A stretch of 64,000 bases of DNA from Paenibacillus sp. NFR01 (lineage in GTDB: Bacteria; Bacillota; Bacilli; Paenibacillales; Paenibacillaceae). Both the position numbers and the translations under genes were made by a program. The notes beneath the pieces are model-generated. The model did no database searches. It saw nothing but the letters and a program-made list of their open reading frames with translations, and was not told the DNA's origin. The stretch covers positions 2,077,309 to 2,141,308 of the forward strand of contig NZ_FOIK01000001.1 in assembly GCF_900111565.1 (NCBI RefSeq), in the 5' to 3' direction. Positions 15,378 to 24,222 of the stretch are shown in pieces (the first letter of the stretch is position 1; each line of letters opens with the position of its first letter).

Positions 15378-17006
15378 ATGGAACATTTATCAAGTAAGCG
15401 CAAGCTTACCATCATGATTGCGATTATGGCCGCAATGCTGTTCGCCGCGATCAACCAAACCATTACAAGTACAGCCATGCCGCGGATTATCGCGATTTTG
15501 GACGGCATGGACTACTATACCTGGACGATCAACATTTATTTGCTGACTTCGACCATCGCGACGATTCTCGTCGGCAAGCTGTCCGACATGTTCGGCCGCA
15601 AGCCGTTCCTGCTCATCGGGATATTGCTGTTTATGGTCGGCGCGTTCCTGACCGGGACCTCCGATAACGTATTCCAATTCATCACGTACCGCGGAATTCA
15701 AGGGATCGGGGCCGGGATTATCCAGTCCACCGCCTTTACCGCTGTCGGCGACCTGTTCCCGCCGCGCGAACGCGGCAAATGGATGGGCCTGATGATGGCT
15801 GTGTTCGGCTTCTCCAGCGTACTTGGACCGACACTCGGCGGTTATCTCGTCGACCATATGGATTGGCACTGGCTGTTCTGGATTTTCCTGCCGCTGGGCA
15901 TCGTCGCTTTCGTCATGATCCTGGCTTTGTTTCCAAAGGGCAAACGCGGCGAATCCAAAGGCATCGACTATCTGGGCTCGCTGTTCATTACAACGACCAT
16001 CGTTCCGCTGCTGCTCGCTTTCTCGTGGGCGGGAACAACATATGCTTGGGGCTCCACACAGATTATCGGTCTTCTTGCGGTATCGGTCGTCTCTGCATTT
16101 ATCTTTATCTTGATTGAACGTAAAGCATCGAATCCGGTGCTGCCGCTGCATCTGTTCAAGAACAGCGTCGTAACGATCTCCAACCTGATCGGGTTCATTA
16201 TGAACTTCGGTATGATGGGCGCGATGATCTACCTGTCCTTCTTCGTGCAAGGCGTACTGGGCATTTCCGCCACTTACGCCGGTTATGTAACGATGCCGAT
16301 GTCGATCGTGATGGTCGTGTCCAGCTCCATTACCGGCCAGCTGATGGCGAAAAAAGGCAAATACAAACGGTTCGCGCTGATCGGCATTCCAATCATGGTT
16401 GCCGGCATGGCGATCATGATCTTCATGAACAGCGTGCCGACCGCAGTGCTCAGTATGATCGTCTTCGGCTTCGGGCTTGGGCTCGGGATGCCGGTCTTCT
16501 CGCTGGCGACGCAAAATGCTGTTTCGCATAAAGACCTGGGCGCAGCGACCGCTTCTTCCCAGCTGTTCCGTAACCTTGGGGGTACAATCGGGATTGCCGT
16601 TATGGGTACGGTAATGTCCAATAACCTGACCCATCAGCTGAAGGATGCGATGACTTCGCCGTCTGCACCGGATTTCTCGAAACTTGATCCGGCACTGGCA
16701 CAGCAGATGGCCGCTTTCGCCAATCCGCAGGCGCTGATGAACAAGCCGCTGCTGAACCAGACCAAAGCAAGCCTGCCGGCGGATGCGCTGGCGATCTTCA
16801 ACCAGATGCTGGACGGCATCCGCGATGCTCTCGGCCAAACGCTGTCCATCGTGTTCCTGACCGGCACCATCGTGCTCGCCGTCGCCTTCGTGCTCGTCTT
16901 CTTCCTGAAAGAGCTGCCGCTGCGCACCTCCAATGCCGCAGCCGCTCCGGCGGAAGCAGAGAAAGCGGCGGAAGGCTTGGCAACGCCGGTGCTGGCTGCA
17001 GATTAA
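15378..17006 (+). CDS. DHA2-type MFS multidrug efflux transporter
   Basis: This 542-residue protein has 14 predicted membrane helices. Family motifs include ITSTAMPRIIA in helix 1, the motif A loop GKLSDMFGRKPFLLIG after helix 2, RGIQGIGAGIIQS in helix 4, and motif C-like VLGPTLGGYLVD in helix 5. It should export drugs or toxic compounds by proton exchange. A soluble loop of about 70 residues sits before the last helix, as in other long DHA2 proteins. It is translated as the second gene after marR and is followed by a strong terminator. Confidence 0.93.
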   Translation: MEHLSSKRKLTIMIAIMAAMLFAAINQTITSTAMPRIIAILDGMDYYTWTINIYLLTSTIATILVGKLSDMFGRKPFLLIGILLFMVGAFLTGTSDNVFQFITYRGIQGIGAGIIQSTAFTAVGDLFPPRERGKWMGLMMAVFGFSSVLGPTLGGYLVDHMDWHWLFWIFLPLGIVAFVMILALFPKGKRGESKGIDYLGSLFITTTIVPLLLAFSWAGTTYAWGSTQIIGLLAVSVVSAFIFILIERKASNPVLPLHLFKNSVVTISNLIGFIMNFGMMGAMIYLSFFVQGVLGISATYAGYVTMPMSIVMVVSSSITGQLMAKKGKYKRFALIGIPIMVAGMAIMIFMNSVPTAVLSMIVFGFGLGLGMPVFSLATQNAVSHKDLGAATASSQLFRNLGGTIGIAVMGTVMSNNLTHQLKDAMTSPSAPDFSKLDPALAQQMAAFANPQALMNKPLLNQTKASLPADALAIFNQMLDGIRDALGQTLSIVFLTGTIVLAVAFVLVFFLKELPLRTSNAAAAPAEAEKAAEGLATPVLAAD

Positions 17007-17033
17007 ACGACAGCCGGAGCAAACTAATCAAAC

Positions 17034-17079
17034 AAAGACCTCTAATTCCACTGCATGGTGGGATCAGAGGTCTTTTTTA
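17034..17079 (+). terminator. Terminator of the MarR/DHA2 operon
   Basis: AAAGACCTCT pairs with AGAGGTCTTT, with additional TCC/GGA pairing inside, followed by a T tract. Confidence 0.85.
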
Positions 17080-17202
17080 TGCCGCATGGTCCATCCTTTC
17101 ATGAGCGCATTGACAGCAGAATAACGTTCGAATAGACTAAAGTAAACTGAGAGTGTAATTAAATTCACTGTAGTGCATTTCGAGAAATGTGGAGGCTTGA
17201 AG

Positions 17203-17871
17203 ATGGGAAATGAAGCACGGCGCAGCAAAGAGATGGAGATCCGGCGGAACGACATTATCGCTGCGGCGGAGGTTGTCTTTTTCAGCAAAGGATATGAACG
17301 GTCCACGATGGACGACGTCGCCAGGCAAGCCGAATTCAGCAAGCGGACGTTATATGCTTATTTCAGCAGTAAGGAGCAGCTTTATTTCGAAATGATGATC
17401 CGGGGCTACCGCCAGCTCAAGCTTCGGCTGCAGCAGGTGCTTCAAACGCCCCAAGCGTTGTCCGCCGAAGAGGAGCTTTGGGCCATTGCCCATGTGTATT
17501 ATGTTTTTTCCTGCGAGCAGCCGGAGCATTTTCAGGCGATCATGGAATACGAGAACCGCCCTGCCGATTTCCAGAACGGCATTCCGGATGCTTCCAGAGA
17601 TGAATGTTATGCTTTGGGGGAAGAAGCGCTCCAATTCGTGAAGACGGCGCTGGATAAAGGCATCCGGGACGGCGATTTCCGCGCCGATTTGGCGCCGGAG
17701 CAGGCCGCGGTCATGCTGTGGGCCAGCATACTGGGCATCTTCAGTACCGTACGGATCAAGAAAAATTACATCGAGAGCTACTACAACATCAGCCCCGGGG
17801 AATTTGTGCGCCAGGCCTTTCTGTTCCTGCTCCGCTCCCTTAAGGCTTCCGGACATAAAAATGAAGGTTGA
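17203..17871 (+). CDS. TetR/AcrR family transcriptional regulator
   Basis: This 222-residue protein has a clear TetR helix-turn-helix at residues 15-60 (IIAAAEVVFFSKGYERSTMD, then VARQAEFSKRTLYAYFSSKE) and a helical ligand domain. The ATG at 17203 sits 7 bases after GGAGG; a GTG 30 bases upstream lacks a site. It precedes, with 16 bases between, a nitroreductase-like membrane protein, so the pair is probably an operon in which the regulator controls its neighbour. Confidence 0.9.
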   Translation: MGNEARRSKEMEIRRNDIIAAAEVVFFSKGYERSTMDDVARQAEFSKRTLYAYFSSKEQLYFEMMIRGYRQLKLRLQQVLQTPQALSAEEELWAIAHVYYVFSCEQPEHFQAIMEYENRPADFQNGIPDASRDECYALGEEALQFVKTALDKGIRDGDFRADLAPEQAAVMLWASILGIFSTVRIKKNYIESYYNISPGEFVRQAFLFLLRSLKASGHKNEG

Positions 17872-17887
17872 GGGGGAGAGATCCATC

Positions 17888-19084
17888 ATGGCGGGACGGC
17901 CGTTGCGTATTACATTTATTGTCGTTTTGGGGCTCCTGGTCATTGTAGCCGCCGTGCTGCTTATCGTCAGCGGGATTTTTAAGAAAGCGGAATATCTCGA
18001 GCCCTGGAGCAAAAAATATGCGGCGCAATTCGGCGATCCGCGGGTTCAATTGGCAGCGCACGGCCTGCTCGCCGCCAGCGGGCATAACATGCAGCCGTGG
18101 AAGGTGATGCTTGACCCTGCCGATCCGATGAGCTTCGAGCTGTATGCCGACAGCACGCGGATGTCGCCTGCAGCCGATCCGCCGGCACGGCAACTGATGA
18201 TTTCGCAAGGGACTTTTCTCGATTATGTCCAAGTGGCCGGACCGGCGCTCGGATACAAGGTCAATTTGCGGCTGTTTCCGCAAGGAACCTACGACGAGAG
18301 CAAACTGGCGGAGAGCATGGATGCCAAACCGGTTGCCGAAATCACGCTGACGCCCCAAGCGCCTCAGGGAACACCGCTGTATGATGCACTGTTTCTGCCG
18401 GACACGAACCGGGGCTCCTATTTGCCGGAGCCGCTGACGGAATCGGAGATCCGGGCGCTGGAGCAAATCGGGAACGAGAACGTAGCGGTCCGGATCGTCC
18501 AGGACCCGGAGGATCTCGCCAAACTGGGCGATTACGCCATGCAGGGTGCATCCATCGAAGCGGGCACGGCTAGCGTGGCAAAAGAAACCGAGGACATTTT
18601 CCGTCCGAACGAATACACCAAAAATCGCTACCGGTACGGATTCTCTGTGGAAGGACAAGGCACCACGGGGATTAACAAACATCTGCTGCAAGGTCTGGTC
18701 ACTTTATTCCCTTCGCTTAACAGCGGAAAAGCAGCAGCCGACCGGCTTGTGGATTCGGTGCGTGCCGGCGTCGAGCATACGCCTTCCTATGCCCTGTTCA
18801 TCACCCCGGACAACAGCCGGGAGAGCCAGGTCCGCAGCGGCATGGCGTATAGCCGCTTTATTCTCCAGGCCCATCGGCTGGGCTTGGTCATGCAGCCGCT
18901 CAGCCAGGTTCTTGAGGAATATCCGGAGATGGCGGCCCCTTACCGCGCCATCCATAAGGACTATGCTTCCGGCGGAGGCACGATTCAGATGCTCGTCCGC
19001 CTGGGGCGGGCGGAAAAAGAAGCGCCGCTGAGCATGCGCCGCGATGTAAGCGAGCTGATGGCAGACACTTCCGCAGCGCGCTAG
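17888..19084 (+). CDS. Membrane-anchored Acg-like nitroreductase-fold protein
   Basis: This 398-residue protein has an N-terminal membrane helix (residues 8-28, ITFIVVLGLLVIVAAVLLIV) and a tandem nitroreductase-like domain. AAHGLLAASGHNMQPWKVML (residues 56-75) is the FMN-site-like segment found in Acg-type proteins, and the C-terminal half keeps RFILQAHRLGLVMQPLSQVL. Acg proteins bind or sequester FMN rather than acting as classical nitroreductases; whether this one is an enzyme is unclear. The start at 17888 follows GGGGGAGAG. It follows a TetR gene closely. Confidence 0.72.
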   Translation: MAGRPLRITFIVVLGLLVIVAAVLLIVSGIFKKAEYLEPWSKKYAAQFGDPRVQLAAHGLLAASGHNMQPWKVMLDPADPMSFELYADSTRMSPAADPPARQLMISQGTFLDYVQVAGPALGYKVNLRLFPQGTYDESKLAESMDAKPVAEITLTPQAPQGTPLYDALFLPDTNRGSYLPEPLTESEIRALEQIGNENVAVRIVQDPEDLAKLGDYAMQGASIEAGTASVAKETEDIFRPNEYTKNRYRYGFSVEGQGTTGINKHLLQGLVTLFPSLNSGKAAADRLVDSVRAGVEHTPSYALFITPDNSRESQVRSGMAYSRFILQAHRLGLVMQPLSQVLEEYPEMAAPYRAIHKDYASGGGTIQMLVRLGRAEKEAPLSMRRDVSELMADTSAAR

Positions 19085-19092
19085 AGCGGTAC

Positions 19093-19476
19093 TCAAGCAG
19101 TAGGAATAGGCTCCGCCTCATTAAGATTGGCGGCCCCCTGATAAATTTCCGTGCCCAGCACGTCGTTGGCAGCCTTTAAGAAGCTGGCGTATCCGCCGTC
19201 CGGCTGCCCGCGATGGGGCAATGCCAGCTCCAGCAGCCGGTCGTTTTGCTCCTCACTCAGCTGGAAGCTGCCGGTAAGCATTTGCCGGACCTCTTCGGCC
19301 GGCTGACCTGCAGCAAAAGCCTCAGCCGCCCGGTAAATCAGGCTGTCCTGCTGCAGTGCATGCCCTGTGGCATTGGATATTTTTCGGATTTCCGTCCGGA
19401 CCATATATTTTTTTGCCGCATAAAGCACGGCAACCGCAATGCCGAACAACCCGGCGTTCGTCAGATCTGCAGTCAT
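19093..19476 (-). CDS. Hypothetical protein with N-terminal membrane helix
   Basis: This 127-residue protein begins MTADLTNAGLFGIAVAVLYA, a single membrane helix. It continues with a basic stretch and a helical domain (AAEAFAAGQPAEEVRQMLTG). I do not recognise a family. The ATG at 19476 is preferred over codons further upstream because those would run through the hairpin at 19515-19546. A GGGAGG lies 12 bases upstream, which is slightly long. It converges with the nitroreductase-like gene with only 8 bases between the stops. Confidence 0.6.
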   Translation of the reverse strand: MTADLTNAGLFGIAVAVLYAAKKYMVRTEIRKISNATGHALQQDSLIYRAAEAFAAGQPAEEVRQMLTGSFQLSEEQNDRLLELALPHRGQPDGGYASFLKAANDVLGTEIYQGAANLNEAEPIPTA

Positions 19477-19510
19477 GTTGTGTCCAACCTCCCTTTTATG
19501 CGTATACGTC

Positions 19511-19546
19511 AAAAAATAAAGCATGCTCTTTAGAGCATGCTTTATT
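19511..19546 (-). terminator. Perfect 14-bp hairpin upstream of the 19,476 start
   Basis: AATAAAGCATGCTC (19515-19528) is followed by TTTA and a perfect complement (19533-19546). On the minus strand it ends in a run of T residues, so it has terminator form although it sits in front of, not behind, the gene at 19093-19476. It may stop minus-strand transcripts from upstream or act as an attenuator. Confidence 0.6.
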
Positions 19547-20138
19547 CAGTGTGGATGGTTTTTCCGAAAATATACGGCCGAGTAATCTTTAGTTTTTGCC
19601 CACCGTCGCATAGAAAAATATGACTCGGGGGACTCGCTAGGCACCTAGGACAGCTCCGTTTTTTTGCACCAAAACGATTATAGCTGATTGAGCTTGCTTT
19701 CGTTGACAATCCTGCTGCGTGCGGTATTGATAAAAAGAGCGCTAGGGACCCCCTTTGCCCCTCCCGTGTTCATCTGGAAACTCAGGAATTATCACGACTT
19801 TTTTGACGGATGCCAGACAATGGACGATTCCCGCTTCGATTGGCGCACATATGGTGCGGATGGGGGATTTTGTGCTTCAAAAACTATCGGTATCCGTGCC
19901 TCCTAGAATAGGCTATAAGGTCGCGCATAAGTTTCCAAACCAGGCGTTACACGAGCCCCTTCATATTCTTGATAACTATCTGCAAGATCCCTTTGGAATA
20001 TAATGATCTGACCTGCCGAGATATTAGCTGCAATTGATTATAGGCCTGCAAAAACGGCGTGCCGGGTATAAAGAGCATGATTGCAGAGGAAACTACGGAA
20101 GATAATTTCACACATCAAAATTGATGGAGGATGGCTGG
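19547..20138. other. Long intergenic region, possible gene remnant
   Basis: Nearly 600 bases carry no gene I can support. Two overlapping plus-strand readings exist (about 19,688-19,906 and 19,755-20,003), but neither has a ribosome site or a recognisable domain. The second contains a protein-like stretch (SIGAHMVRMGDFVLQKLSVS) that could be a decayed gene. The last part contains the promoter area of the manganese catalase; no clear -35/-10 pair was picked out. Confidence 0.4.
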
Positions 20139-20993
20139 ATGTACTTCTATAAAGAAGGATTGATCAATAACATCGTAGTCGACAAGCCGGACCCCGCGGC
20201 GGCCAAGGTACTGCAGGAAATTCTCGGCGGCCATTATGGGGAAATGCGCACGATGATGCAGTACTTTTTCCAAAGCAGCAATTTCCGGGGAAAAGATACC
20301 CAGTTCCGCGATTTGTTCCGCGGGGTGTTCCTGGAGGAAATCGCCCACGTCGATCTGGTGCAGCATACGATTAACCAGCTGCTGAACGGCTCCGGCGAAG
20401 AGCAGGCCGGAAATGCGGGCAATGACCATGCTCCGCTTAACGAAGCGATTAAACATGCCAATCCCCATCATTTCATCATGGGAGCGCAGGCCTCGCTGCC
20501 CGTGGATGCAATGGGCAATCCCTGGCTGGGCAACTATGTCTACAGCCACGGCAATCTGATCAGTGACCTGCTCGATAATGTCGTGCTGGAATCGACGGGC
20601 GTGCTTCAGAAGACCCGGATTTACGAAATGAGCTCCAACAAGACGTTCCGCGAAACGCTGGCATTCCTTATCGTACGCGACAATGCCCATCAGAATGCGT
20701 TCGCCAAAGCGCTGGAGACTCTCGGTGTGAATTGGGGCAATATCTTCCCTATCCCTAACTACGATATCAATAAGTATCCGGAATGCCGCAAATACGTAGA
20801 AATTGGCTACCATAACGTGCAATTCAATTTCAGTCTCGACCCGAACCGGATGGCTGAAATCCTGAACGGTCCTTCGCCAAGCCGCAATAAAGGCGAATAT
20901 CAGGTAACCCCGCCGCCGCAGGGCTTCCCTGTTCCCGTCATGCCGGAAATGCCGAATGAGCACAGCCCCGGACTGCAGGATATGCATGCCTAA
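20139..20993 (+). CDS. Manganese catalase family protein
   Basis: This 284-residue protein is a non-haem (dimanganese) catalase of the YdbD/CotJC type. Metal-ligand regions are visible: LQEILGGHYGEMRTMMQYFF (first Glu), FLEEIAHVDLVQHTINQLL (Glu and His), and later FRETLAFLIVRDNAHQNAF (Glu and His). It decomposes hydrogen peroxide in the cytoplasm or, in spore formers, on the spore. ATG at 20139 is preferred because GGAGG stands 8 bases upstream; the ATG at 20121 overlaps the ribosome site. The tail is Pro-rich (TPPPQGFPVPVMPEMP). A terminator follows. Confidence 0.93.
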   Translation: MYFYKEGLINNIVVDKPDPAAAKVLQEILGGHYGEMRTMMQYFFQSSNFRGKDTQFRDLFRGVFLEEIAHVDLVQHTINQLLNGSGEEQAGNAGNDHAPLNEAIKHANPHHFIMGAQASLPVDAMGNPWLGNYVYSHGNLISDLLDNVVLESTGVLQKTRIYEMSSNKTFRETLAFLIVRDNAHQNAFAKALETLGVNWGNIFPIPNYDINKYPECRKYVEIGYHNVQFNFSLDPNRMAEILNGPSPSRNKGEYQVTPPPQGFPVPVMPEMPNEHSPGLQDMHA

Positions 20994-21009
20994 CGCTCCG
21001 GCAAACCGC

Positions 21010-21062
21010 TAAAAAAGCCATGTCCCTCCCGAGCATTTTTCAGGATGGACATGGCTTTTTTA
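21010..21062. terminator. Bidirectional terminator between catalase and CBO0543-like gene
   Basis: AAAAAGCCATGTCC pairs with GGACATGGCTTTTT around a 20-base loop. The stop codon of the minus-strand gene lies in the right-hand T tract, so both convergent genes use it. Confidence 0.85.
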
Positions 21063-21524
21063 ACCTCTTCGCTTAAACGAGATCAAGCTGTATTTATGCA
21101 CGACCCGGTACGCTCCGTAAGTCAGCGAACAGGCAATGAGATAAGATACATAGGTCCAGAGCAGATTCCAGCCGTTGTCGTAGACCACTTTTCCCGTCAC
21201 CACCAGAATGGATTCCAGCAAGGTTTTGAGCACGCTGAACAGAGGAATCAGAGCGACCGGCCGCACAGCGATCTTTTGCAGAGTAAACAACAGGGCGCAA
21301 GCCAAAACGGGGAAAATCCCGAAGTTATACGGAAGAATACCCAGGATGCCTGCCCCCGAAGGCGTTACGCTCCACCACCCGGATTGATACCCGATCTCGT
21401 TGAAAGCAAAAGCAATCAACCCGGCGACCGGGCCTATGCGAACGATAACGGTTAAATCCTCCCGCAAATACCAATAACCTGCAATCCAGGGGAGTATAAA
21501 ACCGATCAGCAGGTTCCACCACAT
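21060..21524 (-). CDS. CBO0543-like membrane protein
   Basis: This 154-residue protein has four to five membrane helices. The central motif EIGYQSGWWSVTPSGAG, followed by GILPYNFGIFPVLACALLFT, is typical of the CBO0543 family of spore-forming Firmicutes, whose function is unknown. TAAGGAGAGG precedes the ATG at 21524. It is a single gene convergent with manganese catalase. Confidence 0.75.
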   Translation of the reverse strand: MWWNLLIGFILPWIAGYWYLREDLTVIVRIGPVAGLIAFAFNEIGYQSGWWSVTPSGAGILGILPYNFGIFPVLACALLFTLQKIAVRPVALIPLFSVLKTLLESILVVTGKVVYDNGWNLLWTYVSYLIACSLTYGAYRVVHKYSLISFKRRG

Positions 21525-21648
21525 TCGATTCCTCTCCTTATCTGCCTATTATGGGAAGAACCGCCGTATTTTATCCGCCTTTTACGGATCCGGAACCTTG
21601 CGCCCATCACCGGCATAGGCTAACGCATATTGTGAAGGAGGGATTCGA

Positions 21649-22149
21649 ATGTATTCCAATCAACCGAATCAGCAGTACGCCCATCTGGCCTGGCACGAAA
21701 CGATGGAGCTTCATGAACTGACGGCTTTTCAAAGCAATCAGCTAATGTTGTTTAAAATGGTCCATGACGACGTTAAGGACCCGCAGCTTCATGCGCTGTA
21801 TTTGGAAGCGATCAAGGGGACCGAGCAAAATTTGAAAGAGCTGCTGCAGTTTTACCCGTTGGCGCCCCAAGGCACCCGTGCCCATGTCAATGAAGCCGAT
21901 AAAACCGCCTTTTATGCCGGATTGCTGCTCGGCTTTGCCAAAACGGCCGTCCGCAGCTACGCCATCGGAATAACCGAAACAGCTACGCCGAAGCTCCGCG
22001 AAACGCTGCAAAAGCAATTAAACGCCGGCATTGCGCTCCATGCAAAAGTCTACTACTTCATGCTCGAGCGCGGGCTGTATCCCTCCTATGACCTCCCCAA
22101 GCTGCTTGCCGGGGATGTGGCCACCGCCAATAAAGCATTGTCGCTGTAA
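21649..22149 (+). CDS. Spore coat protein, CotF-like
   Basis: This 166-residue helical protein has the Coat F/ferritin-like pattern: [20 protein letters not shown] (residues 15-34), the central [20 protein letters not shown] helix, and the C-terminal [20 protein letters not shown]. The N terminus is Asn/Gln-rich. GAAGGAGGG precedes the ATG. The family contributes to the inner coat of endospores, which fits a spore-forming host and the nearby Mn-catalase and CBO0543-like genes. Confidence 0.78.
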   Translation: MYSNQPNQQYAHLAWHETMELHELTAFQSNQLMLFKMVHDDVKDPQLHALYLEAIKGTEQNLKELLQFYPLAPQGTRAHVNEADKTAFYAGLLLGFAKTAVRSYAIGITETATPKLRETLQKQLNAGIALHAKVYYFMLERGLYPSYDLPKLLAGDVATANKALSL

Positions 22150-22345
22150 TGCCCTGCATAAGGCAGCCGCCGCCTTGCTTGGCGAAAAGCCGCTGGTTAT
22201 TTCAGATACGTCCCCGGCTCCCCGATGCCTCCTGTGCCGTTCAGTACATACACACGGGCATTGCCTTTGCCGGAGATTGATGTTCCCGCCAGCAGTACGA
22301 ACAGAGATATGCAACCGTTTTAACAAAAAATTCGGATTATGATCC

Positions 22346-23404
22346 TTAAACGGCCCTCTCCATAAACTGCTCCCACTCGGGAGCAGTAAATGCAGAGCAC
22401 AAACCCTGGCATTGAAAAAACTTGATGGCTCCGTCCAGATCCGCCAAATCAAGAGTCTGGCCCGCTCGGGTCATGGTCTGGATAAGCTCCATAACCTTTC
22501 CGGCGTCATTCGCCTTCACGTAAGCGTACACGCTTTCGATGTACAAGCGGGGTTCTTCCGCCGCTGCCTGCTCCTGATAGGCGCCCCAATCCTGCCAGCC
22601 GGCAGCATCCAGATCGGTTACGTTCTCGATCGGCGCATAAGAGGTAAATGCCGGATACGTATTCGCCAGCCTGAAGCCCAGCGCACGGGCCAGCGCGTTG
22701 GACCCGGCGTTGCTTGAAACGCATGACCATTCCACAACGCTGAACCCTTTGTCAAAGCAGTCCTGAACGACCGCGGAAACCACCTGTTTCGCCAAGCCTT
22801 TTTTACGATAACGCGCATCTGTATGAATGCCTATGGCAATCCGGTCTCCGGCACTGCAATCGGCCACCGACCAACTGACGATGGTATCCTGATGACGAAT
22901 GTAACTGCCGCAGCCTGCTGAGATATACATCTCCTCATTCCCCCATCCGGCCGCCCATTCCAGAAGACGGCTCGCATTGACGTAATTTTTGTCCCGCAGA
23001 TGCTGCAAATCAATCCGCTCCAGCACGTAGCCTTCAGGCAAAGTATGCTCCGCAGGTGTGAATTGTCGACGGCTCAACGTGTAGCGGTGCCGCGTATACT
23101 CCCGGATAAAGCGGTTGCCGTGAACGGACGGAATCGCAGCCCGCCAAGCTTCGTCGTCGGGGGTGGCCGGATCCCAGAAATCCAGTTCCGCGAAGGCCGC
23201 CGCATTAAATACCGCGTTATCTGTGCGCCCGGCCAACAGGTTTGTCTCGCTCGTCCGGATCAGAACCGCCGTCGGATGCTCCGCCGAATCCACCATTACT
23301 TCACCTTCGATTCGTCCCTCCAGGACGGCAAACACCGAAAGCTCGTTCCGGCTGGTCACCAGCGGACGGACAAGCTCATAGCTCGTGCGATCTAAAATAG
23401 GCAT
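22346..23404 (-). CDS. GNAT family N-acetyltransferase
   Basis: This 352-residue protein has a GNAT acetyltransferase domain of the PF12746 type in its first 265 residues. The acetyl-CoA loop is recognisable in GIHTDARYRKKGLAKQVVSA (about residues 197-216), followed by the SSNAGSNALARALGFRLANT helix-strand. The last 85 residues form a helical extension seen in longer members of the group. The acceptor substrate is unknown. The ATG at 23404 is used; an in-frame GTG three codons earlier is too close to the GGGGAG site. Confidence 0.85.
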   Translation of the reverse strand: MPILDRTSYELVRPLVTSRNELSVFAVLEGRIEGEVMVDSAEHPTAVLIRTSETNLLAGRTDNAVFNAAAFAELDFWDPATPDDEAWRAAIPSVHGNRFIREYTRHRYTLSRRQFTPAEHTLPEGYVLERIDLQHLRDKNYVNASRLLEWAAGWGNEEMYISAGCGSYIRHQDTIVSWSVADCSAGDRIAIGIHTDARYRKKGLAKQVVSAVVQDCFDKGFSVVEWSCVSSNAGSNALARALGFRLANTYPAFTSYAPIENVTDLDAAGWQDWGAYQEQAAAEEPRLYIESVYAYVKANDAGKVMELIQTMTRAGQTLDLADLDGAIKFFQCQGLCSAFTAPEWEQFMERAV

Positions 23405-23514
23405 ATAATACACATCTCCCCTTACCCTGTTTTTCCCAATTCCTGGTTACAGATTACCACAAGAGCCAGCAGAGCAAGCGGGGGAGCTTTTGTATAACTG
23501 AAATTTCCTATACT

Positions 23515-24109
23515 TCAAAATAACGAACGCTGCATGATTTGCGCATAACTGCTGAATTCAAAATGCGGCTGGTGCTCCGTGGACGGCTGCAGCCCGAGCG
23601 GATTAAACCAATACGCCTGCCAGCCTGCAGCCAATGCGCCGGCGATATCTTTTTCCATAGCGTCTCCGATGTACAGGCTTGCCTGAGCCTCCGTTCCCGT
23701 CTTCCGGTTCGCATAAGCGAAGATCTCCGGGTCCGGTTTGGCAATACCAAGGGCGCCGGAGATGAAAATCCGGTCTTCCGGAATCATCCGGTCGAGCTCC
23801 AGCCCCCTAATCTTGTTCCACTGGTAATCCTCAGGTCCGTTCGTGATAATGCCAACCCGATAACCAGTCTCTATCAATTGCTTCATATAATCTTTAGCGC
23901 CTTCGATCAGGTCGAAGCGCTTCTGGCGTTCACTGAAATCCGCGTCAAACCGTTCGGTTTGGGCCTTGTCGACCGTGATCCCAAAATCTTTGAGAGCCAA
24001 CTCCATCCGCAGCGGCCGACTGATTCTGGAGCGCCTCCCGAAACGGTGTAAAGTGGTCGTACAGCGTATCATCGAGATCGAAGAAGACGGCTTTGACAGA
24101 ATGGCTCAT
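23515..24109 (-). pseudogene. HAD-family hydrolase, disrupted (frameshift and internal deletion)
   Basis: The N-terminal 25 residues (KAVFFDLDDTLYDHFTPFRE) carry the HAD motif I. After about codon 28 the reading frame must shift to continue with LALKDFGITVDKAQ and then the full remainder: motif II in VGIITNGPEDYQWNK, the motif III Lys in GIAKPDPEIF, and motif IV in LYIGDAMEKDIAGA. The two parts lie in different frames, joining near 24,010-24,035. Compared with YjjG-type HAD proteins of about 230 residues, some 40-60 residues of cap helices are missing at the junction. It is therefore a deletion plus frameshift, not just a base-call error. AAGGAGG precedes the ATG at 24109. The joined protein would be inactive. 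Confidence 0.8.
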
Positions 24110-24119
24110 GGCTACCTCC

Positions 24120-24209
24120 TTAGTAATCAACAGAGCTCATTTTAAAATCATCCTTGGAATCATCGTATACCACAGTAAAAATTAGTTCTTTTGGCAGGCC
24201 AAACTGTTG
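24120..24209 (-). pseudogene. C-terminal remnant of a second zinc-ribbon protein gene
   Basis: Directly behind the zinc-ribbon gene a second copy of its last 28 or so codons can be read: GLPKELIFTVVYDDSKDDFK then MSSVDY and a stop. It matches the intact gene's end (AIYKKVTFTVMYNDSEDTYK then VTSIDY and a stop) at about half of its residues. No N-terminal part is present. The shared end sequence GATTACTAAGGAGG occurs after both copies. This is the remnant of a diverged tandem paralogue after deletion of its 5' part. Confidence 0.75.
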
Positions 24210-24222
24210 CCATGCGGCCTCC

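Noticed and set aside
15390..16838. Long minus-strand open reading frame opposite the DHA2 transporter
   Set aside because: The product is rich in His, Gln and Arg and mirrors the codons of the 14-helix transporter; no start site.
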